Positions 50,975 to 60,006 are shown, numbered from the stretch's first letter. The stretch: DNA of 64,000 bases from CTSoil-075 sp042610375 (GCF_042610375.1 NZ_JBGJZL010000004.1:124001-188000); one strand, 5' to 3'. Made by a program: numbers and translations. Notes: a model not told the origin generated them from the sequence alone.

Positions 50975-53716
50975 ATGCAAAAGAAGGTATTGAAAATTAA
51001 TGGACTACCTAGGACTTTGATTGTTGACCCAGAAACCAGTTTAGCAAGTGTACTTCGAGAACAACTGTTATTGACTGGCTGTAAGGTTGGCTGTAATCAG
51101 GGGCAGTGTGGTACTTGTACAATTATCATGGATGGGAAGTTAGTCCGTTCGTGCATTGTCAAGATGAAGAGAGTACCGGAAGACGCTTATATTACCACAA
51201 TTGAAGGCCTTGCTACACCTGAAAATCTCCATCCCCTGCAAGTTGCCTGGATGGCATATGGTTGCGCCCAGTGCGGTTTTTGCAGCCCTGGATTTATCCT
51301 GTCAGCAAAAGTATTGCTTGATAACAATCCAAGTCCTACAAGAGAACAAATTCGTGATTGGTTCCAAGTCAACCGCAATGCTTGTCGTTGTACGGGTTAC
51401 AAGCCTTTAGTGGATGCTGTAATGGCAGCTGCTAAAGTTCTTCGCGGTGAGATGCATAAAGAGGAATTACTTTATAAACCTGTGGGTAATAAAATCTATG
51501 GGACTACTTATCATCGTCCTTCAGCTCTTCGAAAAGTAACTGGTACTTGGGATTTTGGTGCTGATGTTGCCTTGCAAATGCCCCCTGGGACGTTACGTAT
51601 GGCTTTGGTGCAAGCTGAAGTATCTCATGCTAATATTATAGGAATTGATACGAGCGCCGCTGAAAAGATGCCTGGTGTTTATAAGGTTATTACTCATAAG
51701 GAAGTCAAAGGTAAAAATCGTATTACTGGTCTGATTACTTTTCCAACGAATAAAGGGGATGGTTGGGACCGACCGATTCTTTGTGATGAAAAAGTATTTC
51801 AGTTTGGTGATGCCATTGCCATTGTTTGTGCAGACACGGAAGAACATGCTAAAGCTGCCGCTGCAAAAGTAAAGGTCGATTTGGAAATTTTACCGTCTTA
51901 TATGAGCGCTCCAGCTGCCATGGCTCCAGATGCAATTGAAATTCATGCTGGTGTACCCAATGTTTATTTTGAACAAGGCATTATAAAAGGGGAAGATACT
52001 GAGCCGATTATGAAGCAATCGGATATTGTCACAGTAGAAGTTGATACGGTTTCCAGTCGTCAACCTCACTTACCTCTAGAACCTGACTGTGGATGTGCCT
52101 ATTTTGACGAGGAAGGTCGTTTGACCATTCATTCGAAGAGTATTGGGATTCACTTACATCATGCAATGATTGTAGCCGGAATTGGTATTGAACCTGAAAA
52201 ATGTCGCATTGTTCAAAATCCTACAGGCGGAACTTTTGGTTATAAATTTAGCCCGACAATTGAAGCTTTGCTTGGTGTTGCTTGTCTTGCAACAGGTAAG
52301 CCTGTTTCTTTGAATTTTACCATGTACCAAAATATTACCTATACGGGGAAACGTTCTCCTGGATTTGTAAAATGTAAACTTGCTGCTGATGAAGCTGGTA
52401 AACTTCTTGCCATGGAAACGGACTGGTTTATTGATCATGGTCCTTACTCTGAATTTGGAGACTTGTTAACCTTGCGTCAAGCCCAGTTTACTGGTGCTGG
52501 TTACGATATTCCACGTATTCGCGGTAAAGGTCGTACTGTGTGTACCAATCATGCTTGGGGATCAGCTTTTCGTGGGTATGGCTCACCACAAGCTTTCTTA
52601 GCTTCGGAAATTGCTATGGATGAATTAGCCGAAAAACTTGGTATGGATCCATTAGAATTGCGTTTCAAGAACATCTATCGGCCAGGTGCAACAACTCCTA
52701 CGGGACAGGTGCCAGAAGTATTTTGCTTGGAAGAAATGCTTAATACTCTTCGTCCTTTGTGGCAAGAAGGCAAAAAACGTTGTAAAGAACTTTCAACGCC
52801 GGAAAAAACAAGAGGCATTGGGTTATCACTTGGCATTTACGGTTGTGGTCTTGATGGACCAGATAGTTCAGAAGCATGGGTTGAACTAACTCAAACGGGT
52901 GTGACTGTAGCTGACTCTTGGCAAGATCATGGGCAAGGAGCCGATATCGGTACGTTAAGTCATGCCCATGAAACTCTGCGTCCTCTTGGTATCAAGGTTG
53001 AGCAAATTAAACTTCTCATGAATGATACGGCATTTACGCCGGTCAGTGGTCCGTCGGGTGGTAGTCGTTCCAATGTCATGACAGGTAATGCCATTCGCGT
53101 TTCTTGTGAAATGCTGATGAATGCCATGCGTAAACCTGATGGCACATATCGTACATATGACGAAATGGTAGCAGAAAATCTTCCCCTTCGTTATAATGGC
53201 AAATGGACAGCATCCATGTGTACTGACTGTGACCCTGTGACTGGTCAAGGTAAGCCTTTCCCAATTTATATGTATGAACTATTCATGCCTGAAGTTGAAG
53301 TTGATATGAAAACAGGTAAAGCCAAAGTGGTTAAGTTTACCACCGTTGCTGATGTTGGAACCATTACGAATAAGACGACGTGTGATGGTCAAATCTATGG
53401 TGGTTTGGCTCAGGGGATTGGCCTTGCTCTGACAGAGGATTTTGATGATCTTAAGAAACATACCAATTTAGTGAATTGTGGTTTACCCTTTATTTATGAT
53501 GTTCCTGATGATATACAGATTATCTATAACATAAGTCCACGGGAACATGGGCCCCACGGTGCTGCAGGTGCTGGCGAAGGTCCGCTAACGGCTCCCCATC
53601 CAGCGATCCTCAATGCGATCTATAATGCATGCGGTGTGCGTATTTATTCAATTCCTGCATTACCAGAAAAAATTAAAGCTGGTCTTACAGCCATAGCTGC
53701 AAAAGATCAGTCATAG
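50975..53716 (+). CDS. Molybdenum aldehyde oxidoreductase (Mop-type, xanthine oxidase family)
   Basis: A 913-residue single-chain enzyme, close to the 907 residues of Desulfovibrio gigas Mop. Cys 40, 45, 48 and 60 (CNQGQCGTC... and RSCIV) hold the plant-type [2Fe-2S] cluster at the very positions of D. gigas. The second cluster is CAQCGFCSPG with NACRCTGYKPL. The molybdenum domain runs from about 190; FGYKFSPTIEAL, HAWGSAFRGYGSPQA and the C-terminal GAGEGPLTAPHPA with the catalytic glutamate are visible. There is no FAD domain. It likely oxidises aldehydes to acids in the cytoplasm, using molybdopterin cytosine dinucleotide. GGAGAGTG fixes the ATG at 50975. Confidence 0.92.
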   Translation: MQKKVLKINGLPRTLIVDPETSLASVLREQLLLTGCKVGCNQGQCGTCTIIMDGKLVRSCIVKMKRVPEDAYITTIEGLATPENLHPLQVAWMAYGCAQCGFCSPGFILSAKVLLDNNPSPTREQIRDWFQVNRNACRCTGYKPLVDAVMAAAKVLRGEMHKEELLYKPVGNKIYGTTYHRPSALRKVTGTWDFGADVALQMPPGTLRMALVQAEVSHANIIGIDTSAAEKMPGVYKVITHKEVKGKNRITGLITFPTNKGDGWDRPILCDEKVFQFGDAIAIVCADTEEHAKAAAAKVKVDLEILPSYMSAPAAMAPDAIEIHAGVPNVYFEQGIIKGEDTEPIMKQSDIVTVEVDTVSSRQPHLPLEPDCGCAYFDEEGRLTIHSKSIGIHLHHAMIVAGIGIEPEKCRIVQNPTGGTFGYKFSPTIEALLGVACLATGKPVSLNFTMYQNITYTGKRSPGFVKCKLAADEAGKLLAMETDWFIDHGPYSEFGDLLTLRQAQFTGAGYDIPRIRGKGRTVCTNHAWGSAFRGYGSPQAFLASEIAMDELAEKLGMDPLELRFKNIYRPGATTPTGQVPEVFCLEEMLNTLRPLWQEGKKRCKELSTPEKTRGIGLSLGIYGCGLDGPDSSEAWVELTQTGVTVADSWQDHGQGADIGTLSHAHETLRPLGIKVEQIKLLMNDTAFTPVSGPSGGSRSNVMTGNAIRVSCEMLMNAMRKPDGTYRTYDEMVAENLPLRYNGKWTASMCTDCDPVTGQGKPFPIYMYELFMPEVEVDMKTGKAKVVKFTTVADVGTITNKTTCDGQIYGGLAQGIGLALTEDFDDLKKHTNLVNCGLPFIYDVPDDIQIIYNISPREHGPHGAAGAGEGPLTAPHPAILNAIYNACGVRIYSIPALPEKIKAGLTAIAAKDQS

Positions 53717-53730
53717 TTCTTATAAAATAT

Positions 53731-53780
53731 AACCTAAAACGAATTGAAAGATTTTATCTTTTAGTTCGTTTTAGGTTTTC
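53731..53780 (+). terminator. Terminator inside the cluster
   Basis: A 13-bp stem AACCTAAAACGAA (53731-53743) with TTCGTTTTAGGTT (53765-53777) and T-rich tail. It may lower or separate expression of the downstream genes from the oxidoreductase. Confidence 0.75.
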
Positions 53781-53828
53781 TATCATAGGAAAATATTCAA
53801 TTTGATAAATGTAGAATGGGAGGAGCCT

Positions 53829-56159
53829 ATGGAACAAAAAGTCTTGCGCGAAAGGGAGAACCGATGTGTTCAAGAGCAACCTCCAGGATGTACCGCTGCT
53901 TGTCCGGTTCACGTTGATGCCCGGGGAATCGTTGCTGCAATTAGGAAAGAGGACTATAAGTCAGGAGCTCAATTATTCTATAAAATGATACCATTCCCTA
54001 GAATTATCAGCCAAATTTGCGATCAACTTTGCCAGCAGCAATGCACGAGGAAAGAGATTGATGAATCTATTTTCATGAATTGTTTAGAAAAGATTTGTGT
54101 AGACAAGAGTCCTGAACTCGCTCTTAAACTGATACCGATACAACTAAAGAGTCAAAAGGTTGCTATTGTTGGCGGTGGCTTGAGCGGTTTAACAGCTGCC
54201 GTTGAACTTGGCAAGAAAGGATATCAGATCGTAGTTTTTGAAGGAACAGATCGTTTGGGAGGGGGTATTTGGGTTTTTTCGGAAGGTAAGCTGCCACGCC
54301 AGAATATTATTGATGATTTTTCACTTCTGACAAAATTACCAATTGAAATTAATGTTAAGACAATCGTAGGGAATCAAAGGGATTCTAATCGATCTTTTGC
54401 TAACATCATTGAATCCTTTGATGCTGTTTATTTAGCAATTGGCTCCACTGATCTGACTGTTTTAAATTTAGATTTGGAACTTGATGGAAAAGGAAATATT
54501 GAAATTGATCCCATAACAAAAATAACGAGCAATCCCAAGGTCTTTGCTGGTGGTAGTCTTACATTAGGGCCTAATCATAAGTCGCCAATTACCTCAATTT
54601 CTCATGGGAAACTAGCTGCCAATTCAATTGATCGATTATTACAAAATGCATCATTGACAGCTAGACGAGAAAATGAAGGATCCTTTAAAAGTTTGTTATA
54701 TACAAATATCGATGGTATCGAGCCGCAAAAAGGAATATTCAGTGTGAGCCCCGATGCAGAATATACGACAGAAGAAATTTTGCAAGAAGCCAATCGCTGT
54801 TTGCTATGTGAATGTTTGGAGTGTGTAAAAGTATGTGAGTACCTTGCGCATTTTCATGCTTATCCTAAACGTTATGTGCGAGAAGTGTACAATAATTTAT
54901 CCATTGTAATGGGAGTCCGTCATGCAAATAAGATGATTAATGCATGTAATTTATGCGGTTTATGTGAAGAGGTTTGTCCAGGGAAATTAAATATGGGTGA
55001 GATATGCCGAGAAGCAAGACATGTCATGGTTGAAAAAGGGAAAATGCCACCATCGGTTCATGATTTTGCTTTGAGGGATATGCAGTTTAGTACAAGTGAG
55101 GAATCTGTGCTTGCTAAACATCAGCCTGGTTTTTCTTCGAGTTGTACTGTATTTTTTCCAGGATGTCAGCTCAGCGCATCTTCGCCACAACACGTGAAAA
55201 AAATGTATCAATTTCTGTGCGAAAAAATAACTGGTGGTGTGGGATTGATGCTGGGGTGTTGCGGTGTTCCAGCCGACTGGGCAGGGAAAGAACAGTTATT
55301 TCAAGAAACTCTGGAAAATATAAAAGATCATTGGCGTATGCTCGGTACTCCTAAGGTCATTACAGGGTGCCCGACATGTTATAGTATTTTTAAACGCTTT
55401 TTTCCTGAGATGGTTGTCGAATCGATGTGGACACTCTTGGAGAAGATTGGGTTACCAAGTGAAACACATGAAAAGCTGCCTCCATTGACACTCGCTGTAC
55501 ATGATACTTGTACGACAAGGCATGAAACGGAGCTGCAGCAGAGTATACGAACTATCTTGCATCAACTCGGTCATCATGTTGAAGAGTTAAAAAATAGTCA
55601 TGAAATGACAGAATGCTGTGGCTATGGGGGATTAATGCTTTTTGCTAATAAAGACATTGCCCACAAGATGATCCAGAAACGCATTCATGAAAGTGATCAT
55701 GATTATCTTACTTATTGCGCCATGTGCCGCGATAATTTTACCAATCAAGGTAAACGAACATATCACTTATTAGAGTTAATTTTTAACATAGAGGGGCAAG
55801 ACCTCGCTGGTCAAAAAGGTCCTGGTTATTCTGATCGGCAAGAAAATCGGGCAAGACTTAAAGCAACATTGCTGAAAGAACTATGGGGGGAATCAATGAA
55901 TAAAGAAGACGATATGATGCTGATGATTTCTGAGCATGTAAAACAGCTTATGGAGGAAGGAATGATTCTAAAAAGTGATGTTGCCCAAGTGATCAAATAT
56001 GCTGAAAGTACAGGAAATAAATTGAAAAATATAGAAAAAAACACGTATACTGCTTATTTCAAACCCGTTAGTGTAACCTATTGGGTAGAGTATTCCTTAC
56101 AGGAAAATGGGTTTGTCGTACATAATGCTTATAGTCATAGATTAGAAATAAAGGGATGA
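53829..56159 (+). CDS. Pyridine nucleotide-disulfide oxidoreductase fused to Fe-S and CCG (heterodisulfide reductase-like) domains
   Basis: A 776-residue fusion. The N terminus (1-100) has GltD-like Cys motifs (CTAACPVHVDARG, CQQQCTRKEID). An FAD/NAD domain follows with VAIVGGGLSGLTAA near 113-127 and truncated features after it. Dicluster-like motifs are at about 318-385 (CLLCECLECVKVC, CNLCGLCEEVCPG). Two CCG domains (CCGVPADW near 480; HDTCTTRHE and ECCGYGG near 560-610) resemble HdrB/GlpC. It could move electrons between NAD(P)H and the molybdoenzyme or a thiol. Similar fusions accompany Mop-type clusters. GGGAGGAG selects ATG 53829. Confidence 0.85.
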   Translation: MEQKVLRERENRCVQEQPPGCTAACPVHVDARGIVAAIRKEDYKSGAQLFYKMIPFPRIISQICDQLCQQQCTRKEIDESIFMNCLEKICVDKSPELALKLIPIQLKSQKVAIVGGGLSGLTAAVELGKKGYQIVVFEGTDRLGGGIWVFSEGKLPRQNIIDDFSLLTKLPIEINVKTIVGNQRDSNRSFANIIESFDAVYLAIGSTDLTVLNLDLELDGKGNIEIDPITKITSNPKVFAGGSLTLGPNHKSPITSISHGKLAANSIDRLLQNASLTARRENEGSFKSLLYTNIDGIEPQKGIFSVSPDAEYTTEEILQEANRCLLCECLECVKVCEYLAHFHAYPKRYVREVYNNLSIVMGVRHANKMINACNLCGLCEEVCPGKLNMGEICREARHVMVEKGKMPPSVHDFALRDMQFSTSEESVLAKHQPGFSSSCTVFFPGCQLSASSPQHVKKMYQFLCEKITGGVGLMLGCCGVPADWAGKEQLFQETLENIKDHWRMLGTPKVITGCPTCYSIFKRFFPEMVVESMWTLLEKIGLPSETHEKLPPLTLAVHDTCTTRHETELQQSIRTILHQLGHHVEELKNSHEMTECCGYGGLMLFANKDIAHKMIQKRIHESDHDYLTYCAMCRDNFTNQGKRTYHLLELIFNIEGQDLAGQKGPGYSDRQENRARLKATLLKELWGESMNKEDDMMLMISEHVKQLMEEGMILKSDVAQVIKYAESTGNKLKNIEKNTYTAYFKPVSVTYWVEYSLQENGFVVHNAYSHRLEIKG

Positions 56160-56163
56160 TGAG

Positions 56164-56373
56164 GTGGTTCAGATCGATAAGCAAGTTCAGGATCTTATGA
56201 TTTGTAACAAGTGCCAGATTCCTCTTACGCTAGGAAAAGTAACCTTGTCTTATCTCGGGAGCGATTTTCCTGTTGAACTTTATAAATGCTCTCAATGTGG
56301 GTTGGTATTCATTCCTGAAGAGTTGGCAAAAGGTAAAATGGATCAAGTGGAAAAGGCGTTGGAGGATAAATGA
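56164..56373 (+). CDS. Small CxxC...CxxC protein (DVU_1557-like)
   Basis: A 69-residue protein with two CxxC knuckles, CNKC (14-17) and CSQC (42-45), typical of a zinc ribbon or rubredoxin-like redox fold. GTG start 4 bases after the preceding stop. Its TGA overlaps the ATG of the methyltransferase gene, so translation is coupled. I recall a similar small redox-type protein in the Desulfovibrio locus next to the methyltransferase. Function unknown. Confidence 0.75.
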   Translation: MVQIDKQVQDLMICNKCQIPLTLGKVTLSYLGSDFPVELYKCSQCGLVFIPEELAKGKMDQVEKALEDK

Positions 56374-57059
56374 TGGGGCAGGATCGTTCAAATTTATTTG
56401 AAAAGAATATTTTTGCTACTATGCCAGAAGGAATTCGCCCTGGTGGATTGATGCTAACAGAGCGCCTTGTTGATTGCTGTAATTTTCAAAATGGAGCAAA
56501 GGTTGTTGATGTTGGATGTGGTACTGGAAGTACGGTGCAGTATCTTCGGGATGTGTGGAATTTAGATGCATCTGGAGTTGATTTATCAGCAGTACTATTA
56601 GAGCGAGGCAAAGAGCGTAGGATGGATTTGCCAGTCGTCCAGTCACCGGGAGAGGATTTGCCATTTGTCGATCATTCTGTTGATGGCGTTCTCGCTGAGT
56701 GTAGTTTATCGGTTATGAGGAGTGTTAGTAAGGTTCTCGCAGAGATAAATCGCATACTAATTCCTGGTGGAAAGCTAGGGATCACTGATCTTTACGCTCT
56801 TGATGAGAGTTGTTGTAATTCAACATGTCATCCATCTGGCGTGTTGAATTACAATGAAATTGTCCAGGTGCTACTCGATCATGGTTTTGAAATCATGGTC
56901 TTTGAAGATCAGTCTAAGCTTCTCAAAGAATTTATTGCAGGTTTCATTATGGAGTATGGTTCAACTGATGAACTTTGGCACTGCGTGGGAATGGAAAAGA
57001 CTGATAAAAAAATAAATAAAGTAGGCTATTATTTGCTGATTGCAAAGAAATGTTCCTAA
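56370..57059 (+). CDS. SAM-dependent methyltransferase (DVU_1556-like)
   Basis: A 229-residue class I methyltransferase. The AdoMet-binding motif VVDVGCGTGSTVQ is at about 45-57, the acidic loop ending motif II is in DASGVDLSAVLLERG, and later motif GGKLGITDLYAL. Cys-rich CCNSTCHPSGVLN (about 150-162) is unusual and may bind a metal or contact a thiol. It is translationally coupled to the preceding gene through ATGATG/TGA. The substrate is unknown; cofactor, quinone-like and small-peptide substrates all remain open. Confidence 0.83.
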   Translation: MMGQDRSNLFEKNIFATMPEGIRPGGLMLTERLVDCCNFQNGAKVVDVGCGTGSTVQYLRDVWNLDASGVDLSAVLLERGKERRMDLPVVQSPGEDLPFVDHSVDGVLAECSLSVMRSVSKVLAEINRILIPGGKLGITDLYALDESCCNSTCHPSGVLNYNEIVQVLLDHGFEIMVFEDQSKLLKEFIAGFIMEYGSTDELWHCVGMEKTDKKINKVGYYLLIAKKCS

Positions 57060-57074
57060 GAAAGGAGGCAGACT

Positions 57075-57251
57075 TTGAATAAGAATACATGTCCTCGTTG
57101 TACAACTGAGCTTATTGATATTCCTTTATATAAATGCGTACGATGTTTTAGTGTATATTGTAGAGCGTGTGGAGATACCAGTGAAGGAAGGTTTTGTCCC
57201 CAATGCCGAATGTCGCAGCGCATGATCATTTCACCCGATAAAATAAAATAA
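57075..57251 (+). CDS. 58-residue zinc-ribbon protein
   Basis: A TTG start 6 bases after AAAGGAGG opens a 58-codon frame with eight cysteines: CPRC (6-9), CVRC (21-24), CRAC (29-32) and CPQC (41-44). Four CxxC knuckles form one or two zinc ribbons. It starts 15 bases after the methyltransferase gene and has good coding periodicity. No homologue known to me; a hairpin follows. It probably belongs to the cluster. Confidence 0.65.
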   Translation: MNKNTCPRCTTELIDIPLYKCVRCFSVYCRACGDTSEGRFCPQCRMSQRMIISPDKIK

Positions 57252-57279
57252 ACATCCCTGGGTGAAGGATGTTTATTGC
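57247..57279. terminator. Hairpin after the zinc-ribbon gene
   Basis: AATAAACATCC (57247-57257) pairs with GGATGTTTATT (57267-57277), overlapping the stop codon. It faces a convergent minus-strand gene. Confidence 0.6.
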
Positions 57280-57289
57280 AATGAGATGA

Positions 57290-57556
57290 TTATTTATGGT
57301 TGCAAAGAGGGGCGTCAGGGCCGTGGCCCAGTAGATTATTTATTTTGGTGATCGCTGTATCAGAGTAGAAGGCTATTTGTGAAGGGTTACCTTCTAATGT
57401 TTCGCCGAATAATCGTATGCCATTATCTGTTTCAACGTATTTTATGGGTAGATTACGTCTGAATCGTTTTCCTGTATGCTTGTCGATCACTTCTACGACC
57501 ACTGTATCGGATTCGATTTTATCAAGAAGATTAGTTTCCTCAATTTTTTTACTCAT
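57290..57556 (-). CDS. 88-residue unknown protein on the opposite strand
   Basis: An 88-codon gene with a good RBS (CGGAGG about 8 bases before ATG), the only minus-strand gene between 46 and 64 kb. I do not recognise the family. It contains EVIDKHTGKRFRRNLPIKYVETDNGIRLFGETLEG and ends in GHGPDAPLCNHK. It looks like a small cytosolic protein with beta strands. It interrupts the plus-strand cluster, so the XdhC and later genes probably use another promoter. Confidence 0.65.
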   Translation of the reverse strand: MSKKIEETNLLDKIESDTVVVEVIDKHTGKRFRRNLPIKYVETDNGIRLFGETLEGNPSQIAFYSDTAITKINNLLGHGPDAPLCNHK

Positions 57557-57741
57557 GTTAGTAACCTCCGTATAAAATAATTAAGTAGTATAGTGTATAT
57601 CTATAGTAATCTGATTATGGAAAAAATTCAATTTATTTTTAGGTCCCATTCTTAAAGATTGCCATTGACCATATTGAGTGTAAGTTGGATAGTCTTGTGA
57701 ATGATAAGTTTTAACTTTCTTCAAGAGGAGGGCTTTATATA

Positions 57742-58503
57742 ATGTTTCATAAGATCTTGTCTGCAATTGATCATGATAAAAGAGTAGATATTGTGACTGT
57801 AATTGAAGCTAATTCTGATAAACTGATTGGAAAAATGCTGATGATTCATGCTGATGGAAGAGTAGAGGGAGAATGGGATGAAGTCGTTACTCGGCAGATT
57901 GTTGATAGAATAAAAGAGTTATCATGGATTAAACCAGTGACTCTTTTCATGGAAGATCAATCAGGCAGAAAAATTCGGATTTTATGGGATCGAATTTCAA
58001 GTCGGTTTAATGCTGTTGTATTTGGTGGAGGACACATCAGTCAGCCTTTGGTGCAAATGCTTTTGTTATTAGATTTTATTGTGACAGTTGTGGATGATCG
58101 TCCTGAATTTGCCAATCAATTTAGGTTTCCTGGTGCGCATAAAGTGATTTGCGAAAGTTTTCATCAGGCTTTTACACAACTGGACATTGGCGAGGATACA
58201 GCTGTTATTATCGTAACGCGGGGGCATAAATACGACATGGAGTGCTTGCGTGCAATGATGGTGAGTAAGGCGCGCTACCTAGGGATGATTGGCAGTAAAA
58301 AGCGTGTAAGAGAAGTGCTCAATCTTCTCCAAGAAGAAGGAGCGCCCGAAGAGCTACAAAAACGGCTTAAAGCCCCTATTGGTCTTGATATTAAAGGAGA
58401 AACACCTGCAGAAATAGCAGTCAGTATTGTTGCTGAAGTCGTTAGTGTATTTCGTGGTGGTGGGGATGGTGCTTCGTTAAGTAGACGTAGGGAGGTGCTT
58501 TGA
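57742..58503 (+). CDS. XdhC-family protein, Rossmann-domain type
   Basis: A 253-residue XdhC/CoxI-family protein. The C-terminal Rossmann domain has VVFGGGHISQPLVQML (about 97-112), VDDRPEFAN and YLGMIGSKKRV. The N-terminal part (1-90) keeps the XdhC fold outline but lacks the GGGC motif. XdhC proteins bind molybdopterin and support sulfuration of the cofactor before insertion into xanthine oxidase-family enzymes. RBS GAGGAGGG. Its last codons overlap the next gene. Confidence 0.86.
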   Translation: MFHKILSAIDHDKRVDIVTVIEANSDKLIGKMLMIHADGRVEGEWDEVVTRQIVDRIKELSWIKPVTLFMEDQSGRKIRILWDRISSRFNAVVFGGGHISQPLVQMLLLLDFIVTVVDDRPEFANQFRFPGAHKVICESFHQAFTQLDIGEDTAVIIVTRGHKYDMECLRAMMVSKARYLGMIGSKKRVREVLNLLQEEGAPEELQKRLKAPIGLDIKGETPAEIAVSIVAEVVSVFRGGGDGASLSRRREVL

Positions 58504-58814
58504 TGGACCGGGAAATGCTCAGGAAAATTTGTGAATGGCAAAATAATGGAGAAAAAGTAGCTCTTGTGACCATCGTTGCAACAAGAGGATCGACGCCTCG
58601 TAAGACAGGTAGTAAAATGCTGATTTTACCTAATGGTAAATCTTTCGGTACAATTGGTGGTGGCTGTGGAGAAGGGGAAGTTAGACAACAAGCCTTAACG
58701 GCACTTGATGAAAATCGCTCAAAACTCTATACAGTGACTATGTTGAATGAAGTGGCTGCGGATGAAGGAATGGTGTGCGGAGGGATTATGGAAGTCTTTA
58801 TCCAAATTGTCTAA
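58503..58814 (+). CDS. XdhC-family protein, N-terminal domain only
   Basis: A 103-residue protein that is just the XdhC_CoxI N-terminal domain: VALVTIVATRGSTPRKTGSKML, then FGTIGGGCGEGEVRQQAL with the conserved Cys, and MVCGGIMEVFI. It supplies the GGGC motif missing in the preceding protein, so the two probably form one XdhC unit. The ATG overlaps the upstream TGA; a TTG at 58500 is an alternative start. Confidence 0.86.
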   Translation: MDREMLRKICEWQNNGEKVALVTIVATRGSTPRKTGSKMLILPNGKSFGTIGGGCGEGEVRQQALTALDENRSKLYTVTMLNEVAADEGMVCGGIMEVFIQIV

Positions 58815-58845
58815 AGAAATGAAGTAAGGTGCAGGTGAATACATA

Positions 58846-59979
58846 ATGGGGAAGGCGAATAAAATCGCAGCACTCGTGTTAGCTGCCGGTTATTCATCAC
58901 GGATGGTAGATTTTAAGTCACTGTTAACCTTAGGTGGGATTAAAGTCATTGAAAGAGCAATTAATACTTTTCGAAAGGCTGGTATTACAGAAATAGTGGT
59001 TGTGATTGGGTACCGTGCCAATGAATTGATACCAGTGCTAGATGATTTGAAGGTAAGATATGTTTTTAATGAAAATTATGACGCAGGAATGTTTTCTTCC
59101 ATTGTTAAAGGAGTAGAATCTCTTCAACCAGAAACTAAAGCTTTTTTTCTATTGCCAGGGGATATGCCTTTGGTAAAAAGTCATACTATCCGATTATTGA
59201 GCAGAGCCTTCAATAAAGTAGAAGCCGATGTTATTTATCCTGTTTTCCAAAAAAGGCGAGGACATCCTCCTTTGATTGCGGCTAGTTGCTTTTCTGAGAT
59301 TCAATCAGGAGAAGGAATAGGTGGTTTGCGTCAGATCCTACAGGGACGTGAGGAAAAAGCATATAATGTGGAGGTTCTTGATGAAGGAATATTGCTAGAT
59401 CTTGATACGCGTGAGGACTATCAGAAAGTCAATGCCGAATATTATCGGCGAGATATTCCAACTCAGGCTGAATGTGACGCTATTTTAGCTCAGATGAATG
59501 TACCTGATCCAATTGTGAAGCACGGCAGGGTTGTAGCTGATGTATCGCGTAAGCTAGCCACTTGTTTGAATCAAGTTGGACTGAAGATTGATGTCAATAC
59601 TGTTATCGCAGCAGGTAAACTGCATGATTTAGCGAAAGGGCAACCCGATCATGCTAGAATTGGTGCAAGGATGATAAAAAAATGTGGATATTATAAAGTC
59701 GCTGAAATCATCGCTAACCATACCGATCTTAATTTTGCTGATCATTTCTTACCAGATGAAGCGGCAGTCGTTTATCTGGCAGATAAATTGGTAAAAGGTG
59801 ATTGTATTGTATCAATTAATGAGCGTTTTTCCGGTGCTATGAGTAAATATACAGGTAATGCGGACGCTATAGCCGCCATTATTAATCGTCACTTAAATGC
59901 TCAGAAGATCGAAAAAAGTATGGAGCAGCTACTCGGAGTCAGTTTAGTGCAGATCATTACAGACTCACCTTATGCGTAG
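58846..59979 (+). CDS. MobA/MocA-like nucleotidyltransferase fused to an HD domain (DVU_1551-like)
   Basis: A 377-residue fusion. The N-terminal domain (about 1-200) is a MobA/MocA-type nucleotidyltransferase: LVLAAGYSSRM, FKSLLTLGG, YDAGMFSSIVKG and LLPGDMPLV, followed by the HPPLI of CTP-using MocA enzymes. Such an enzyme would make molybdopterin cytosine dinucleotide, the cofactor of Mop. The C-terminal domain (about 210-370) is an HD fold (HGRVVADVSRKLA, KLHDLAKGQPDHA) typical of phosphohydrolases. The role of the HD domain is unknown. Confidence 0.86.
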   Translation: MGKANKIAALVLAAGYSSRMVDFKSLLTLGGIKVIERAINTFRKAGITEIVVVIGYRANELIPVLDDLKVRYVFNENYDAGMFSSIVKGVESLQPETKAFFLLPGDMPLVKSHTIRLLSRAFNKVEADVIYPVFQKRRGHPPLIAASCFSEIQSGEGIGGLRQILQGREEKAYNVEVLDEGILLDLDTREDYQKVNAEYYRRDIPTQAECDAILAQMNVPDPIVKHGRVVADVSRKLATCLNQVGLKIDVNTVIAAGKLHDLAKGQPDHARIGARMIKKCGYYKVAEIIANHTDLNFADHFLPDEAAVVYLADKLVKGDCIVSINERFSGAMSKYTGNADAIAAIINRHLNAQKIEKSMEQLLGVSLVQIITDSPYA

Positions 59980-60006
59980 CTGAAGAGTGAAAGGCGGCCA
60001 ATTCAT

